From Chamaelirium japonicum (lineage: Eukaryota > Streptophyta > Magnoliopsida > Liliales > Melanthiaceae), in the NCBI GenBank assembly GCA_947650365.1, contig CANTAL010000002.1:2053501-2117500 (forward strand): DNA of 64,000 nt, in the 5' to 3' direction. Both the position numbers and the translations under genes were made by a program. Below, piece by piece: positions 62,563 through 64,000 of the stretch; the stretch's first letter is position 1, and each line of letters opens with the position of its first letter. The notes beneath the pieces were generated by a model. The model was not told where the DNA came from. It did no database searches and saw only the letters and a list, made by a program, of their open reading frames with translations.

Positions 62563-64000
62563 GAATGAATTAGAATAGATCGTATGAATGAATTAGAATG
62601 GATACGAATGGATCGTATAAATGAGTAAATATGGATCGTACGAATGAAATAGAATGGATTGTATGAATGAATTAGAATGGATCATACGAATGAATTAGAA
62701 TGGATTCATTCGTGCGAATGAATTAGAATGGATCGTACGAATGAGTAAGAATGGATCATACGAATGAAATAGAATGGATCGTACGTATCAATTAGAATGG
62801 TTACATTTATGGGAATGAATTAGAATGGATCGTACGAAGGAATTAGAATGGATCTTACGAAGGAATTAGAATGGATCGTACAAAGGAATTAGAATGGATC
62901 GTGCGAATAAATTAGAATGGATCGTATGAATGAATTAGAATGGATCGTACGAATAAAATAGAATGGATTGTACGAATGAGATAGAATGGATCGTACGAAT
63001 GACTTAGAATGGATAATTCATGCGAATGAATTAGAATGGATCATACGAATGAATTAGAATAGATTCATTCGTGCGAATGAATTAGAATGGATAGTACGAA
63101 TGAGTAAGAATGGATCGTACGAATGAATTAGAATGGATTGAATTAGAATGAATCGTACGAATGAATTAGAATGGATCGTACGAATGAATTAGAATGGATC
63201 GTACGAATGAATTAGAATAGATTGAATTAGAATGAATCATACGAATGAATTAGAATGAATCATACCGTACGAATGAATTAGAATGGATCATACAAAGGAA
63301 TTAGAATGGATCGTACGAATGAATTAGAATGGATCGTACGAATGAATTATAATGGATCGTACGAAGGAATTAGAATGGATTGTACGAAGGAATTAGAATG
63401 GATAGTACGAATGAATTAGAATGGATACCTTCGTGCAAATGAATTAGAATGGATCGTACGAATGAGTAAGAATGGATCGTACGAATAAAAAAGAATGGAT
63501 CATTCGGTTCGAATGAATTAGAATAGATTGTGCGAATGAATTAGAATGGATCGTACGAATGAATTAGAAAGGATATATTTGTGCGAATGAATTAAAATAG
63601 ATCGTATGAATGAATTAGATTGGATCGTATTAATGAATTAGAATGGATCGTGCGATCGAATTAGAATGGATCGTTTGAATGAATTAGAATGGATAGATTC
63701 ATGCGAATGAATTTGAATGGATCGTACGAAGGAATTAGAATGGATACATTCGTGCGAATGAATTAGGATGGATCGTATGAATGAATTAGAATAGATTGTG
63801 CAAGTAAGAATGGATCGTACGAATGAATTAGAATGGATTGAATTAGAATGGATCGTACGAATGAATTAGAATGGATCGCATGAATTAGAATGGATCGTGC
63901 GAATGAATTAGAACGGATTGTACGAATGAATTAGAATGGATTTTACGAATGAATTAGAATGGATCGTACGAATAAATTAGAATGGATACATTTGTGCGAA
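62563..64000 (-). repeat. R block running off the right edge
   Basis: Reverse monomers to the last base. It includes GGATACCTTCGTGC (63423) and a truncated GATCATTCGGTTCG join (63498). The array clearly continues beyond the window. Confidence 0.9.

Larger units (their letters stand above)
1..64000. repeat. 23-bp satellite array in both orientations, fills the window
   Basis: The consensus monomer is GATCCATTCTAA plus TTCATTCGTAC (23 bp). It contains GATC, GTAC and the palindrome CGTACG, and has an inner ATTC-rich half that looks like an expanded ATTC motif. Recurrent variants at the core are GCAC, CATAC, GTATG, GCACAATCT and TTGTAC. Other recurrent forms are TTCTATTTC and TTCTTACTC in place of TTCTAATTC, CCTTCGTATG, TTAGCACG, and a 28-bp unit carrying GCACGAATGTATCC. 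No segment longer than a few tens of bases falls outside the family. The family is not one I can name. Confidence 0.97.

Noticed and set aside
1..64000. CRISPR array
   Set aside because: The 23-bp units abut directly with no unique spacers, run for 64 kb in both directions, and there are no cas genes.
1..64000. Plasmid iterons or a replication origin
   Set aside because: Unit length is similar to iterons, but thousands of copies without any replication gene do not fit.
1..64000. Human-type satellite II/III (GGAAT family)
   Set aside because: The R strand has GAATG and AGAATGG strings that recall it, but the unit is a fixed 23-mer with a CGTACG core, not a diverged pentamer.
1..64000. Telomeric repeat
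   Set aside because: No TTAGGG, TTTAGGG, TTAGG or similar G-rich tandem was seen on either strand.
1..64000. Heat-shock elements (GAA and TTC triplets at 5-bp steps)
   Set aside because: GAA and TTC are frequent, but in the monomer the facing pair is TTC-GTAC-GAA with a 4-bp gap instead of 2; the match is by composition only.

Overview
The whole 64,000-base window is satellite DNA. I found no gene, RNA gene, transposon or stretch of unique sequence. The unit is a 23-bp monomer. On the + strand its consensus is GATCCATTCTAA followed directly by TTCATTCGTAC, about 35% G+C. I call this direction F (strand '+') and its reverse complement R (strand '-'). Both window edges lie inside the array. 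Array size, AT-richness and absence of genes suggest a eukaryotic nuclear genome in long-read assembled heterochromatin (centromeric, pericentromeric, subtelomeric or a satellite-rich chromosome). The species and the satellite family are not recognisable to me. The common monomer variants are mostly C-to-T or G-to-A changes at the two CpGs of the core TTCGTACGAT, which points to a host that methylates CpG.

The array is not a simple head-to-tail run. By eye it switches direction roughly 110 times, giving about 34.8 kb F and 29.2 kb R, with blocks from about 20 bp to 3 kb. F dominates up to about 25 kb (longest F block 13090-16091). A 2.9-kb R block fills 25186-28121. Blocks of 0.25-1.2 kb alternate from 28 to 50 kb, the finest mosaic is at 50.4-56.4 kb, and R dominates from 56.4 kb to the end. 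F-to-R switches often sit on perfect palindromes (ATTCATTCGTACGAATGAAT, or ATTCGTACGATCGTACGAAT). R-to-F switches mostly use two asymmetric joining sequences. J1 is GGATACACGATCCAGATCC. J2 is GGATTCGCACGAATGTATCC. Each occurs many times and in both orientations, so existing junctions have been copied and flipped rather than formed afresh each time.

Above the monomer there are several higher-order repeats (HORs): a 3.7-kb tandem pair at about 14.3-21.8 kb with partial copies at 5.5-6.4 and 27.2-30.6 kb; an 826-bp tandem at 40.3-42.4 kb; a 454-bp tandem at 44.1-45.0 kb; a 429-bp tandem at 33.7-34.4 kb found again at 58.9-59.6 kb; a 2.4-kb duplication (31.9-34.4 and 57.3-59.65 kb); and a 1.3-1.4-kb segment at 34.9, 39.1 and 54.3 kb. 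Large inverted repeats also occur (31.9-33.0 versus 45.6-46.9 kb; 35.83-36.03 versus 36.90-37.10 kb). Several length differences between HOR copies are whole monomers (23, 69, 92 bp), which suggests in-register slippage or unequal exchange.

Open frames of 60-80 codons exist only because 23 is not a multiple of 3: three monomers encode a 23-residue period (FVRSILIHSYDPF and relatives). They persist only where a TAA in the monomer has mutated, and none looks like a gene. The unusual thing here is the architecture: a dual-orientation, palindrome-jointed satellite with recycled junction modules. Coordinates and repeat boundaries were read by eye and block edges are good to about 10-20 bp.
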